Shown here piece by piece: positions 33,978 to 41,177 of a stretch of 45,358 nt of DNA. The translations under genes were made by a program, and so were the position numbers. This DNA is from Desulfobulbaceae bacterium. GTDB lineage: Bacteria > Desulfobacterota > Desulfobulbia > Desulfobulbales > Desulfobulbaceae. A model generated the notes under the pieces. That model was not told the DNA's origin. It made no database searches and worked only from the letters and a program-made list of their open reading frames with translations. How positions within the stretch are numbered: position 1 is the first letter of the stretch; each line of letters starts with the position of its first letter. The stretch is taken from contig JAFLKR010000080.1 of assembly GCA_019163135.1 (NCBI GenBank), positions 1-45,358 on the forward strand. Reading direction: 5' to 3'.

Positions 33978-35165
33978 ATGAATGTACCCCTGCTTGATTT
34001 GAAACCGCAACTAACCCTTTTACGTCCGCAGATTATCGAGGCCGTCACCAGGGTCATCGATTCAACCGGCTATATTTTAGGCCGTGAAGTGACGGTGTTT
34101 GAAGAAAAAATTGCAGGTTACTGCGACGCTGCCTTTGGTATCGGAGTATCTAGCGGCACAGATGCGCTCCTGGCGGCTTTGATGTCCTTGGACATCGGTC
34201 CCGGCGACCTGGTGCTGACTACGCCCTACACGTTTTTCGCCACCATGGGTACCGTGCTCCGAACCGGAGCTCAGCCGGTTTTTGTCGACGTGGAACCCGA
34301 AACTCTCAATATTGACCCGCAGGCCGTAGCCGAAGCCTTGGAGGCGGACCGAAAAACCGGGAGCCGGATTAAAGCCATCATTCCTGTGCATCTTTATGGG
34401 CAATGTGCGGACATGCAACGGATTCTGGCACTTTCCCAAGAATACGGCATTCCGGTTATCGAAGATGCCGCCCAAGCGATCGGGGCTGAATTTCCCTTTG
34501 AACAAAATGGGCGAATCACTTGGAAACGGGCTGGCAGTATGGGGCTTTGCGGCTGTTTTTCGTTTTTCCCCAGCAAAAATCTCGGCGGTATCGGCGATGG
34601 TGGCATGGTCACTACCTCAGATATTAGCTTTGCCGAAATTCTCAGGTCCAACCGTAACCATGGGGCGGAACCTAAGTATTATCATTCGCGGGTGGGGGGG
34701 AATTTCCGTCTCGATCCCATTCAGGCGGCGGTGCTTGCCATCAAGTTCGATTATCTCGAAGAATGGCATGCCGCTCGACGGCAAAACGCCGCGCATTATC
34801 GCCAGCTTTTCATTGATGCTGGCCTGGCTGAGGCACCGGTGATTTTGCCGCGGGCGATATACGCTGAAGTCGACGGGGCGGAGCAACATAATCACCACAT
34901 ATACAATCAATTTATTATTCTCGTGCCTCGACGAGACGAGCTGCGTCAATTTCTTCAAGAGCAGTCCATCGGTTGCGAGATCTATTATCCGTTGTGCCTG
35001 CATCAGCAGGAATGTTTAAAGTCCGAAACATATCGACACCAGTCATTCCCGGTTTCGGAAAAGGCAGCAGCCACTTCGTTAGCTTTGCCGATCTATCCCG
35101 AATTGAGCTATGAACAGCTTGCTTATGTGGTCACTATGATACAACGTTTTTATCATGGCACCTGA
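33978..35165 (+). CDS. DegT/DnrJ/EryC1/StrS-family PLP aminotransferase
   Basis: This family transfers amino groups to keto-sugars for surface polysaccharides or secondary metabolites. The 395 residues show the family layout: PLLDLKPQ at the start, SSGTDALLAALMSL (58-71), VIEDAAQAIGA with D163, and CFSFFPSKNLGGIGDGGM with the PLP-binding K200. SNRNHG and NFRLDPIQAAVLAIKF follow, as does the late LPIYPELSYEQ. Residues about 171-186 hold an insert relative to many relatives. The substrate cannot be assigned, because there are no other sugar genes nearby. It starts 52 bases after rpoH without a clear ribosome-binding site. Confidence 0.92.
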   Translation: MNVPLLDLKPQLTLLRPQIIEAVTRVIDSTGYILGREVTVFEEKIAGYCDAAFGIGVSSGTDALLAALMSLDIGPGDLVLTTPYTFFATMGTVLRTGAQPVFVDVEPETLNIDPQAVAEALEADRKTGSRIKAIIPVHLYGQCADMQRILALSQEYGIPVIEDAAQAIGAEFPFEQNGRITWKRAGSMGLCGCFSFFPSKNLGGIGDGGMVTTSDISFAEILRSNRNHGAEPKYYHSRVGGNFRLDPIQAAVLAIKFDYLEEWHAARRQNAAHYRQLFIDAGLAEAPVILPRAIYAEVDGAEQHNHHIYNQFIILVPRRDELRQFLQEQSIGCEIYYPLCLHQQECLKSETYRHQSFPVSEKAAATSLALPIYPELSYEQLAYVVTMIQRFYHGT

Positions 35166-35316
35166 AAGGAGGATTCCCCTCGCAGGATCGATGGGTTAAT
35201 AACACCCGAACAAATTTGGCAGTTTTGGTCGCCGCCATTGGGGGCAGGAGATGGGTGAACGCAGGGGGTAATCTTTGCAACTCCCCGGGATTCTAAAAAT
35301 TTGGCATTGAAAATTA
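35166..35316. other. Non-coding stretch downstream of the aminotransferase gene
   Basis: No gene or strong structure is seen in these 150 bases after the aminotransferase stop. They form the first part of a 510-base gap before greA that also holds the repeat block described separately. Confidence 0.4.
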
Positions 35317-35318
35317 CA

Positions 35319-35454
35319 GACCATATTTAATGGTTTCGCAAAAACTCAAAAATTGAAAATATACATTTATAATATCAAGAAGTTATTAGATGCGAAACGG
35401 TTAAGATTGGACTTTTTCGCGAGACTATCATATTTGATGGTTTCGTAAATAGTC
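35319..35454. repeat. CATATTT-TGG-TTTCG repeat copies with imperfect palindrome
   Basis: Related strings occur near 35321 (ACCATATTTAATGGTTTCGC), near 35426 (ATCATATTTGATGGTTTCGT) and, more degenerate, near 35566 (ACCATATTTAACTTACTG). The middle copy is half of a long imperfect palindrome at 35410-35454, where GACTTTTTCGCGAGACTATCA faces TGATGGTTTCGTAAATAGTC around TATT. TTTCGCGAG also recurs near 35554. This looks like a miniature mobile or palindromic element rather than a gene. Confidence 0.55.
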
Positions 35455-35462
35455 TTATTCAA

Positions 35463-35533
35463 CGTCACTCCAGCGCAGGCTGGAATCCAGAACTTATTGA
35501 AAGCATTGGATTCCGGCCTGCGCCGGAATGACG
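35463..35533. repeat. Nested palindromic REP/MITE-like element
   Basis: Two 28-base arms (35463-35490 and 35506-35533) are inverted copies with four differences, separated by 15 bases. Each arm is itself a hairpin: TCCAGC-GCAG-GCTGGA in the first and TTCCGGC-CTGC-GCCGGAA in the second. The loops GCAG and CTGC are complementary to each other. Elements with the core GGATTCCGGCCTGCGCCGG recur in many bacterial genomes. It sits between the flanking CATATTT repeats, so the whole block 35319-35580 may be one compound element. Confidence 0.7.
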
Positions 35534-35591
35534 GTAGCTAGCAATTCCAAACTTTTCGCGAGTTTACCATATTTAACTTACTGAAATAGCC

Positions 35592-35624
35592 AAAAGCGTC
35601 GAGTTGTTATGCTCAACGCTTTTT
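35592..35624 (+). terminator. Hairpin with T-run upstream of greA
   Basis: AAAAGCGT plus GAG (35592-35603) pairs with CTC plus ACGCTTTT (35612-35624), with one C-A mismatch and an 8-base loop, followed by TCATTATT. It is nearly symmetrical and could end transcripts from either side. It probably isolates greA from the aminotransferase transcript. Confidence 0.55.
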
Positions 35625-35678
35625 CATTATTCCCACATAGCGGTTTAACAGCAGCTTAACAGATTAGGAGGAGTGGAC

Positions 35679-36164
35679 ATGGTTGTACGTATCCCGATGT
35701 CCTTGACGGGAAATCGGCAGCTTCGCACCGAGTTGGAACGGCTTGAGCGAGGCGAGCGGCATGAAATTGTTAAGGCCATCGAGGTGGCTCGAGCCCATGG
35801 TGATCTTAAAGAAAATGCCGAGTATCATGCCGCCAAAGAACGGCAGAGTCTGGTTGAAGGGAGAATCCTGGAGTTGAAAGATAAACTCGGTCGAGCTGAA
35901 ATTATTGACTGCTCAAAAGTCACCAGTGAGAAGGCGGTTTTCGGTACCGTCGTTACCCTCATGGATCTGACCACCGAAACTGAGGTGACCTATCAGTTGC
36001 TGGGCCCTGAAGAAGCCGATGTAAAGCGGGGTTCGATTTCTGTCCTTTCCCCTCTGGGCAGAGCGTTGCTTGGCAAAGAGGTCGGGGATGAAGTTGTTAC
36101 GAAAACGCCCGGTGGGATACGGGAATTTGAAGTGATTCTTATCTCGGCCTCCACCATTCAGTGA
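35679..36164 (+). CDS. greA: Transcription elongation factor GreA
   Basis: GreA rescues backtracked RNA polymerase by stimulating transcript cleavage. The N-terminal coiled coil (about 10-75) includes HGDLKENAEYHAAKERQ, with the acidic tip residues D and E that work in the polymerase channel. The C-terminal FKBP-like domain has SPLGRALLGKEVGDEV. An in-frame GTG at 35673 is possible, but AGGAGG at 35666-35671 is spaced correctly for the ATG at 35679, giving 161 residues. Confidence 0.97.
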   Translation: MVVRIPMSLTGNRQLRTELERLERGERHEIVKAIEVARAHGDLKENAEYHAAKERQSLVEGRILELKDKLGRAEIIDCSKVTSEKAVFGTVVTLMDLTTETEVTYQLLGPEEADVKRGSISVLSPLGRALLGKEVGDEVVTKTPGGIREFEVILISASTIQ

Positions 36165-36275
36165 GTTTTAATTCTACATATAACTATTTCATGTAAAAAT
36201 GGGTGGTTATGTCAAAATGCGGAGAAAATGAATTCGAAGAGAAGGAGGAGCTAAACGGTCGAAGGACCAACTAAC

Positions 36276-36866
36276 TCAGGAGGTGGGCGTGAGTAATCCT
36301 GTTTGATAAATAATGGTAACTTGACGACTTACCTCTTCGACGGTAGCTGGGCAATCGTTGCCCATATGCCATATTCTTGAAACATCATCCAGCGAACCGA
36401 AAAGTATCTGCTTGGCTATTTCCGGTTTGATATCCTTACGAAAAACACCTTCCCGTTGTCCCTGCTCGATAATTGAGGCAATGATGTCGAGATATTCGCT
36501 GAATTTGTTTTTTCGATATTCACGAATGAGTTTGCTGGTCTGGCGCAACTCTATATGGATGACCTCGGCGAGGTATCTGTTCCTCTTCATCTCCTCTAAA
36601 TGATTATTGATAAAGACCTCCAGCCGGTTTTTCGGGTTGGTTTCTTTTTCCAATAATACGGTGACCTGGTCGATCAGTTTGCCGATTTCCTGTTCAAAAA
36701 CGGAGAGAAGAATGTCGAACTTATTGTTGAAATAAAGATAGATAGTGCCGTCTGCCACCTTAGCTTCTTTAGCAATGTCAGAGATCCTGGCGTTAAAGAA
36801 GCCTTTCTTGGCAAAAACTTTTGTGGCAGCACGTATTATTTTACGATGCTTATCAGGAGATTTCAT
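36276..36866 (-). CDS. TetR-family transcriptional repressor, FadR (Bacillus)-like
   Basis: This 196-residue TetR-type repressor has the N-terminal helix-turn-helix IIRAATKVFAKKGFFNARI, then SDIAKEAKVADGTIYLYF (29-46). The ligand-binding half, including VIHIELRQTSKLIREYRKNKF and KQILFGSLDDVSRIWHM, resembles Bacillus-type FadR repressors, which respond to long-chain acyl-CoA and control fatty acid degradation. A matching palindromic operator lies 35 bases upstream of the start, so self-repression is likely. No fatty acid gene is in the window, so its other targets must be elsewhere. It converges with greA. Confidence 0.88.
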   Translation of the reverse strand: MKSPDKHRKIIRAATKVFAKKGFFNARISDIAKEAKVADGTIYLYFNNKFDILLSVFEQEIGKLIDQVTVLLEKETNPKNRLEVFINNHLEEMKRNRYLAEVIHIELRQTSKLIREYRKNKFSEYLDIIASIIEQGQREGVFRKDIKPEIAKQILFGSLDDVSRIWHMGNDCPATVEEVSRQVTIIYQTGLLTPTS

Positions 36867-36900
36867 TTAATTTGATTAAACAGGCAGTTGCTATGAAAAA

Positions 36901-36918
36901 TGAATGAGTACTCATTCC
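36901..36918. promoter_or_regulatory. FadR-type palindromic operator upstream of the TetR gene
   Basis: GAATGAGTACTCATTC at 36902-36917 is a perfect 16-base palindrome. With its flanks it closely matches the known Bacillus FadR box (TGAATGA, four central bases, TCATTCA). It lies 35 bases upstream of the TetR gene and about 190 bases before purD. Binding by the adjacent repressor is inferred. Confidence 0.7.
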
Positions 36919-37106
36919 GAATGGTAACAGGTTTCCCGGCAGGGTGTCAAGAAAAATGCCGGAAGTCACCAGCAGAAGAACGCTTTATCGATGTTAAGAA
37001 GGACAATGCGATTATTTTCTGGACGAGATTGGATAAGATTTATTAGAGAGAGTAAACAAAACACAAGTAGATATGTATTCAATCTTAACGTTTAGAGGTA
37101 GCTGCA

Positions 37107-38870
37107 ATGAAAATTCTGGTGATAGGTGGGGGTGGTCGCGAGCATGCTCTTGTCTGGAAACTTAAACAATCCGATAAGGTTGACACGATATTCTGTGCAC
37201 CCGGCAATGCTGGTATTAAAAAAATTGCAACTTGTATTGATCTTGCCGCTAACGATATTCACGGTTTACTGACCTTTGCGTTGAACGAAAAGATTGACCT
37301 GACCATTATCGGGCCGGAAGAACCGCTCACTTTGGGTATTGTTGATAACTTTCAAGCGAAAGGTTTACGCGTTTTTGGACCAGACAGCAAAGGCGCGGTA
37401 CTCGAGGGCAGCAAGGTTTTTGCCAAAGATTTTTTGAAAAAATACCAGATTCCCAGTGCCCATTACGGCGCTTTTAAGAAAAGGGGGGAAGCCAAAAAAT
37501 TCGTCAAAACCATCGGGGTCCCTTGTGTGGTCAAGGCGGACGGTCTTGCGGCTGGCAAAGGGGTTATCATAGCCCAGACCATTGCCGAAGCCGAACAGGC
37601 GATTGATCTCATCATGAAAGATAAGGCCTTCGGCTCCGCCGGCAATAAAGTGGTGGTTGAGGAGTTCCTTATCGGTGAAGAAGCCTCGTTCATTGCCTTC
37701 ACCGATGGAAAAACTGTCCTTCCTCTACCATCATCTCAGGATCATAAAGCAATTTTTGACGGTGATAAAGGTCCCAATACAGGTGGTATGGGCGCCTATT
37801 CTCCGGCTCCGGTGATGACCGATGCTCTGACCCAGAGGGTTATTGATGAGGTCATGTTGCCTACTATCCGGGGTATGGCTACTGAAGGGCGACCGTATAA
37901 AGGGATGCTCTATGCCGGCCTGATGATCGATAATAATCGGATCAATGTGCTCGAATTCAACTGCCGCTTCGGTGATCCGGAATGCCAGCCTTTGTTGATG
38001 CGCCTGCAGAGTGATCTTGTTGATATCTTGGACGGTTGTATCGACGGAACGCTTGACCAGGTGCAACTGGTCGTCGACCCACGGCCTACGGTATGTGTGG
38101 TTATTGCTTCGGAAGGCTACCCTGGCAAATATGAGACCGGTAAACCCATCAACGGACTGCAGAAAGCCGCCACTATTGAAGGTGTAGAGGTCTTCCATTC
38201 AGGAACAGTAAGTAAAGGTCGACAAATCGTTACCAATGGCGGCCGGGTTCTAGGGGTGACCGCTATTGGTAAAACTATTAAAGAAGCCATCGAAAGGGCC
38301 TATCTCGCTGTTGATGTGATCAACTGGCAGGGGTGTTACTGTCGGCGCGACATCGGCCACAAGGCTTTATCGCGCCTCAAGGGTGCGGTGGTGGGCATTG
38401 TCATGGGAAGCGATTCTGACCTGCCGGTGATGCGGGCTGCCGTTGATTTTCTGGCTGCTTCCGGTATCAGCTACGAACTGACCATATCTTCGGCCCATCG
38501 TACCCCTGACCAAGCCGTCTCCTATGCGAAAACAGCGAGAGATCGGGGGCTTAAGATTATTATTGCCGGCGCTGGAATGGCAGCCCATCTGGCCGGGGTT
38601 CTCGCAGCCCATACCACTTTGCCAGTCATCGGGGTGCCCCTTGACGCCTCCTCGCTCAACGGACTGGATGCTCTGCTCTCCACCGTGCAGATGCCTCCAG
38701 GGATTCCTGTCGCGACCATGGGTATCGGCAAAGCCGGGGCCAAGAACGCTGCGGTCTTGGCGGTTCGTATTTTGGCCATTGGAGATCCCGCATTGCAGCA
38801 GAAACTCGAACTCCATGCCCAAGAGATGGCCGAACAGGTCGCGGCCAAGAACAAAGCCCTGACAATGTGA
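37107..38870 (+). CDS. purD-purE: Fused phosphoribosylamine-glycine ligase / 5-(carboxyamino)imidazole ribonucleotide mutase (PurD-PurE)
   Basis: One continuous 587-residue frame joins two purine enzymes. Residues 1-422 are PurD, which makes GAR from phosphoribosylamine and glycine. They show IGGGGREHALVWKL at the N-terminus, the ATP-grasp motif KADGLAAGKGV (143-153), PNTGGMGAYSP and NCRFGDPE. Residues 425-587 are PurE class I, with VMGSDSDLPVM (432-442), SSAHRTP (461-467, H464 at the active site) and AGAGMAAHLAGV. The joint (RRDIGHKALSRLKG) is short. The two steps are not consecutive in the pathway, so the fusion more likely ensures equal amounts than direct channelling. AGAGGTAG precedes the ATG. 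The last codons overlap the next gene. Confidence 0.95.
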   Translation: MKILVIGGGGREHALVWKLKQSDKVDTIFCAPGNAGIKKIATCIDLAANDIHGLLTFALNEKIDLTIIGPEEPLTLGIVDNFQAKGLRVFGPDSKGAVLEGSKVFAKDFLKKYQIPSAHYGAFKKRGEAKKFVKTIGVPCVVKADGLAAGKGVIIAQTIAEAEQAIDLIMKDKAFGSAGNKVVVEEFLIGEEASFIAFTDGKTVLPLPSSQDHKAIFDGDKGPNTGGMGAYSPAPVMTDALTQRVIDEVMLPTIRGMATEGRPYKGMLYAGLMIDNNRINVLEFNCRFGDPECQPLLMRLQSDLVDILDGCIDGTLDQVQLVVDPRPTVCVVIASEGYPGKYETGKPINGLQKAATIEGVEVFHSGTVSKGRQIVTNGGRVLGVTAIGKTIKEAIERAYLAVDVINWQGCYCRRDIGHKALSRLKGAVVGIVMGSDSDLPVMRAAVDFLAASGISYELTISSAHRTPDQAVSYAKTARDRGLKIIIAGAGMAAHLAGVLAAHTTLPVIGVPLDASSLNGLDALLSTVQMPPGIPVATMGIGKAGAKNAAVLAVRILAIGDPALQQKLELHAQEMAEQVAAKNKALTM

Positions 38871-39502
38871 ATCGTCTTGTCGCCGTCACCGGGGAGACCC
38901 TCCATCGTGCCACCGAGATTTTGCGTTCCGGTGGAGTGGTCGCATTTCCCACGGAAACCTATTACGGCCTGGCGGTGGACCCCTTGCAATATCTGGCCCT
39001 TGATCGATTATTCCTGATCAAACGCAGGTCCAGGCAAATGCCGATTCTAGCTCTGGTCGCTGGAACGAGTCAACTCAATCTGCTGGCAAGCGAAATCCCG
39101 ACGGTGTATCATTGCTTGATGGAGGATTTTTGGCCAGGGCCTTTGACCTTGGTATTTCCTGCCCTGCCAACACTGCCGCAACAGTTGACCGGAAATACCG
39201 CCACTATCGGTCTCCGTCAATCTTCACACCCGATAGCAAACCGATTAATTGTCGACTTCGGTGGCCCGATCACTGCCACCAGCGCCAATTTTTCGGGAGC
39301 TCCATCAGCGGTGACCGCGGATGAAGTCCTTCGGATATTTGACGACAAGGTCGACCTGATCCTCGATGGCGGTCGAACTCCGGGCGGGTGCGGCTCAACA
39401 CTTGTTGGGTTTTGCGGGGCATCCCTGTGCTGTCTTCGCGAAGGCGTCATTCCCTTCGCTGCCGTGCAGATCTGCGCTGCGACCAATTCGATTAATGATT
39501 AA
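38867..39502 (+). CDS. Sua5/YciO/YrdC-family threonylcarbamoyl-AMP synthase (TsaC-like)
   Basis: TsaC-type proteins make threonylcarbamoyl-AMP for the t6A base of tRNAs that read ANN codons. Motifs present are GGVVAFPTETYYGLAVDP (22-39), KRRSRQMPILAL, WPGPLTLVF and ITATSANFSGAPS, the core nucleotide- and threonine-binding pocket. The length of 211 residues is the short form without the Sua5 C-terminal domain. Translation starts at GTG 38867, overlapping the purDE stop, so the two are translationally coupled. YciO paralogues look similar, so exact function is slightly uncertain. Confidence 0.9.
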   Translation: MNRLVAVTGETLHRATEILRSGGVVAFPTETYYGLAVDPLQYLALDRLFLIKRRSRQMPILALVAGTSQLNLLASEIPTVYHCLMEDFWPGPLTLVFPALPTLPQQLTGNTATIGLRQSSHPIANRLIVDFGGPITATSANFSGAPSAVTADEVLRIFDDKVDLILDGGRTPGGCGSTLVGFCGASLCCLREGVIPFAAVQICAATNSIND

Positions 39503-39522
39503 TTAAAATGCCGGAGGCACAT

Positions 39523-39846
39523 ATGGCTGATTTGCTGTGGAATAAAGCGTTTGCGATGGAACAGACTGCGGATGACGAAGAACTGCTGGAGGAATTGCTG
39601 ATCTTGTTTAAAGATTCAGCGGCATCCGATTTGGAACAGTTGCAACAGGCGGTGGCGACTAATAACCCTGCAGGAGTTGTAAGAGCGGCTCATAGTCTCA
39701 AAGGGGCCTCGGCTAGTCTGGGGATAGAGGGGATTCGTCAGTTGGTCATGGCGATGGAGTCCGATGCTCGCAATAACTCAGTTACGGTCGCCAGGGACAA
39801 TCTGGCCGTCTTGATCGAACTGCTCGATCAACTTAAAAACATCTAA
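39523..39846 (+). CDS. Stand-alone HPt (histidine phosphotransfer) protein
   Basis: This 107-residue single-domain phosphotransfer protein has the HPt motif AAHSLKGASASLG with phosphorylatable H57. The rest is a four-helix bundle by its Leu/Ala pattern. An upstream ATG at 39508 is in frame, but GGAGG at 39512-39516 is spaced for the ATG at 39523. Such proteins relay phosphate between hybrid kinases and receivers. No kinase or receiver is adjacent. The hybrid CheA and the receiver-coiled-coil protein lie 12-20 kb away and are possible but unproven partners. Confidence 0.88.
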   Translation: MADLLWNKAFAMEQTADDEELLEELLILFKDSAASDLEQLQQAVATNNPAGVVRAAHSLKGASASLGIEGIRQLVMAMESDARNNSVTVARDNLAVLIELLDQLKNI

Positions 39847-39889
39847 GGTTATCTGTTTTATATTTGCTCCCAGGGGGGGCCCTGAATAG

Positions 39890-40099
39890 CAGTGTCGTCA
39901 GCGGCCCCATTCCAGCACCGGCCAGGCGCCTTTCACCCGGTTCGCCGATCATGTCGAACTGATCAGGACGCCGCAGTCCGACGTCGAGGATCACTTTCGC
40001 AAAGCGGTCAGGCGAAGGGTCGCCAAGGATCGGACCGTCTCCATTGACGGCCGCCTCTATCATGAGCACAAGCCTGAACGGGTGGAAATCGTCCACTAG
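39890..40099 (+). pseudogene. C-terminal remnant of a DDE (rve/Mu-C type) transposase
   Basis: A frame with no start reads RPHSSTGQAPFTRF and continues to DRTVSIDGRLYHEHKPERVEIVH before a stop at 40097. The first part matches the region after the catalytic glutamate of rve-type DDE transposases. The second resembles the beta-barrel C-terminal (Mu-C) domain of the transposases paired with ExeA-like ATPases. About the last 69 residues survive, and an in-frame stop at 39887 marks the break. Confidence 0.65.
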
Positions 40100-40105
40100 G
40101 GCTTG

Positions 40106-40442
40106 CTCCCAAGGCCTTCATTCTTGTCGGTCAAAACAATCTCGCTGATAACCTCCTTACCGCACAGCCATTCCCTTGGCCTCGCGCGTCATTGGCAGAG
40201 CGCACCTCAAGGCGGTTGACAGCGAGCGAATGGAACTCTACATCAACCATCACCTCGCACTTGCCGGCCTGAAAAATTCGCCTTTTGACGAACAGGTCCT
40301 CACCGCTGTCCATCAGGGCTCCGGGGGCCTGTTTCGCAAGGCAAACCACCTGTCCAGAGGGGTGATCATCGCCGCGGCGGCTGAAAAATCGCAACTTGTC
40401 ACTGCTGATCATGTCAGAACTGCAGAATCTGAATTACTTTAA
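40106..40442 (+). pseudogene. Broken ExeA/TniB-like AAA ATPase, partner of the transposase
   Basis: PKAFILVGQNNLADNLL (40108 on) matches the Walker B and sensor region of ExeA-type ATPases. A frameshift before 40176 then leads to GRAHLKAVDSERMELYINH and HQGSGGLFRKANHLSRGVII, the usual C-terminal domain. The N-terminal half with Walker A is missing. Its position directly after the transposase tail is the normal gene order of such elements, with an internal deletion of about 160 codons. Confidence 0.65.
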
Positions 40443-40457
40443 CGTAATGAGATATCA

Positions 40458-40610
40458 ATGAAATCTGAACAACAGATCTGTTTCCTCGCTGATTTGCTCG
40501 AACTGGTCAGGGGACTGGACACGATGGTTAAAGACTATTGCCGCTACATTACCGCCGACCAAGACGGTTCATGCCTGGAGAAAACTGAATTCGACGAAGA
40601 ATCGTTCTGA
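40458..40610 (+). CDS. Small hypothetical protein downstream of the ExeA remnant
   Basis: A 50-residue frame starts MKSEQQICFLADLLELVRGL and ends DEESF. It begins 16 bases after the ATPase remnant. Short accessory genes often follow ExeA in such elements, so this may be a surviving third gene. The sequence is acidic and helical in pattern, and I recognise no family. A weak ribosome-binding site makes expression doubtful. Confidence 0.35.
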   Translation: MKSEQQICFLADLLELVRGLDTMVKDYCRYITADQDGSCLEKTEFDEESF

Positions 40611-40825
40611 ACGAATAAGCAATATGTAAACGCTTCCCTGTACGTAGAGCTGTTAAAGCAAACGACGAAGCGTATCAAAATAATTAGAAAACATTGTCAA
40701 AATAGATAAAACAAAATTAATTAATGCGAGAGGCAACAGCGGTTTACTTGAACACGCCCATCACGCTTGACCAAAACTGACAGTCAATTTACAAAGAGAC
40801 ACCAGCGTCGCTTAGCTCCGACCGG
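40611..40825. other. AT-rich non-coding gap between mobile-element remnants
   Basis: No gene is visible. The stretch is AT-rich in its first half, around 40660-40730, and joins the ExeA-type remnant to the IS256-type remnant. I could not identify terminal inverted repeats. Confidence 0.3.
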
Positions 40826-40987
40826 TGGCCCACTTTCGCCGGAATACCCATCCAGGATATCTTCATTGCCTGTGTTGACGGTCTGAAGGGTTTTCCGGAG
40901 GTTATCGAGACGGTTTTTCCTCATGCCCAGGTTCAGCTCTGTATCGTCCACATGGTGCGTACTTCCTTGAAGTATGTCTCATTTTAA
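40826..40987 (+). pseudogene. Internal fragment of an IS256 (mutator)-family transposase
   Basis: The frame reads WPTFAGIPIQDIFIACVDGL, then KGFPEVIETVFPHAQVQLC and IVHMVRTSLKYVS before a stop at 40985. This is the highly conserved block of IS256-family transposases that includes the second catalytic aspartate region (ACVDGLKGFPEAI...QLCIVHM). Only about 50 residues remain, without start or ends. Confidence 0.75.
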
Positions 40988-40996
40988 AGAAGGTAA

Positions 40997-41026
40997 ACCA
41001 CCGTCTAGTGGTCAGATTTTTTTTTA
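40997..41026 (+). terminator. Small hairpin followed by T9
   Basis: ACCAC (40997-41001) pairs with GTGGT (41008-41012) around CGTCTA, then CAGA and nine T follow. It has the shape of an intrinsic terminator on the plus strand, though the stem is short. It lies just after the IS256 fragment. Confidence 0.35.
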
Positions 41027-41030
41027 ACAT

Positions 41031-41080
41031 ACCGCTTTGAGCGGTCCACAATCTTTTAAAGCCACTGGCTTTGCCGGTGG
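41031..41080. mobile_element. Two adjacent hairpins resembling an IS200/IS605-type end
   Basis: ACCGCT-TTG-AGCGGT (41031-41045) is a perfect 6-bp hairpin. CCACTGGC-TTT-GCCGGTGG (41062-41080) is an 8-bp hairpin with one G-T pair, preceded by TTTTAAAG and followed by TTACTTACTC. Subterminal hairpins of this kind are what IS200/IS605 transposases recognise. No transposase gene is present, so this would be a solo end. The assignment is inference. Confidence 0.35.
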
Positions 41081-41177
41081 TTACTTACTCACTGGAATGG
41101 TCGTTTCGTCAGTGGGTTAAAGCAACAAATCTCCATGCATGCCCGCCGAACCTTTTTATATCGCCTTTTGTCTTTGG

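Noticed and set aside
39869-39885. CAGGG-GGGG-CCCTG as a terminator after the HPt gene
   Set aside because: The stem is only 5 bp, the loop is all G, and no T-tract follows.
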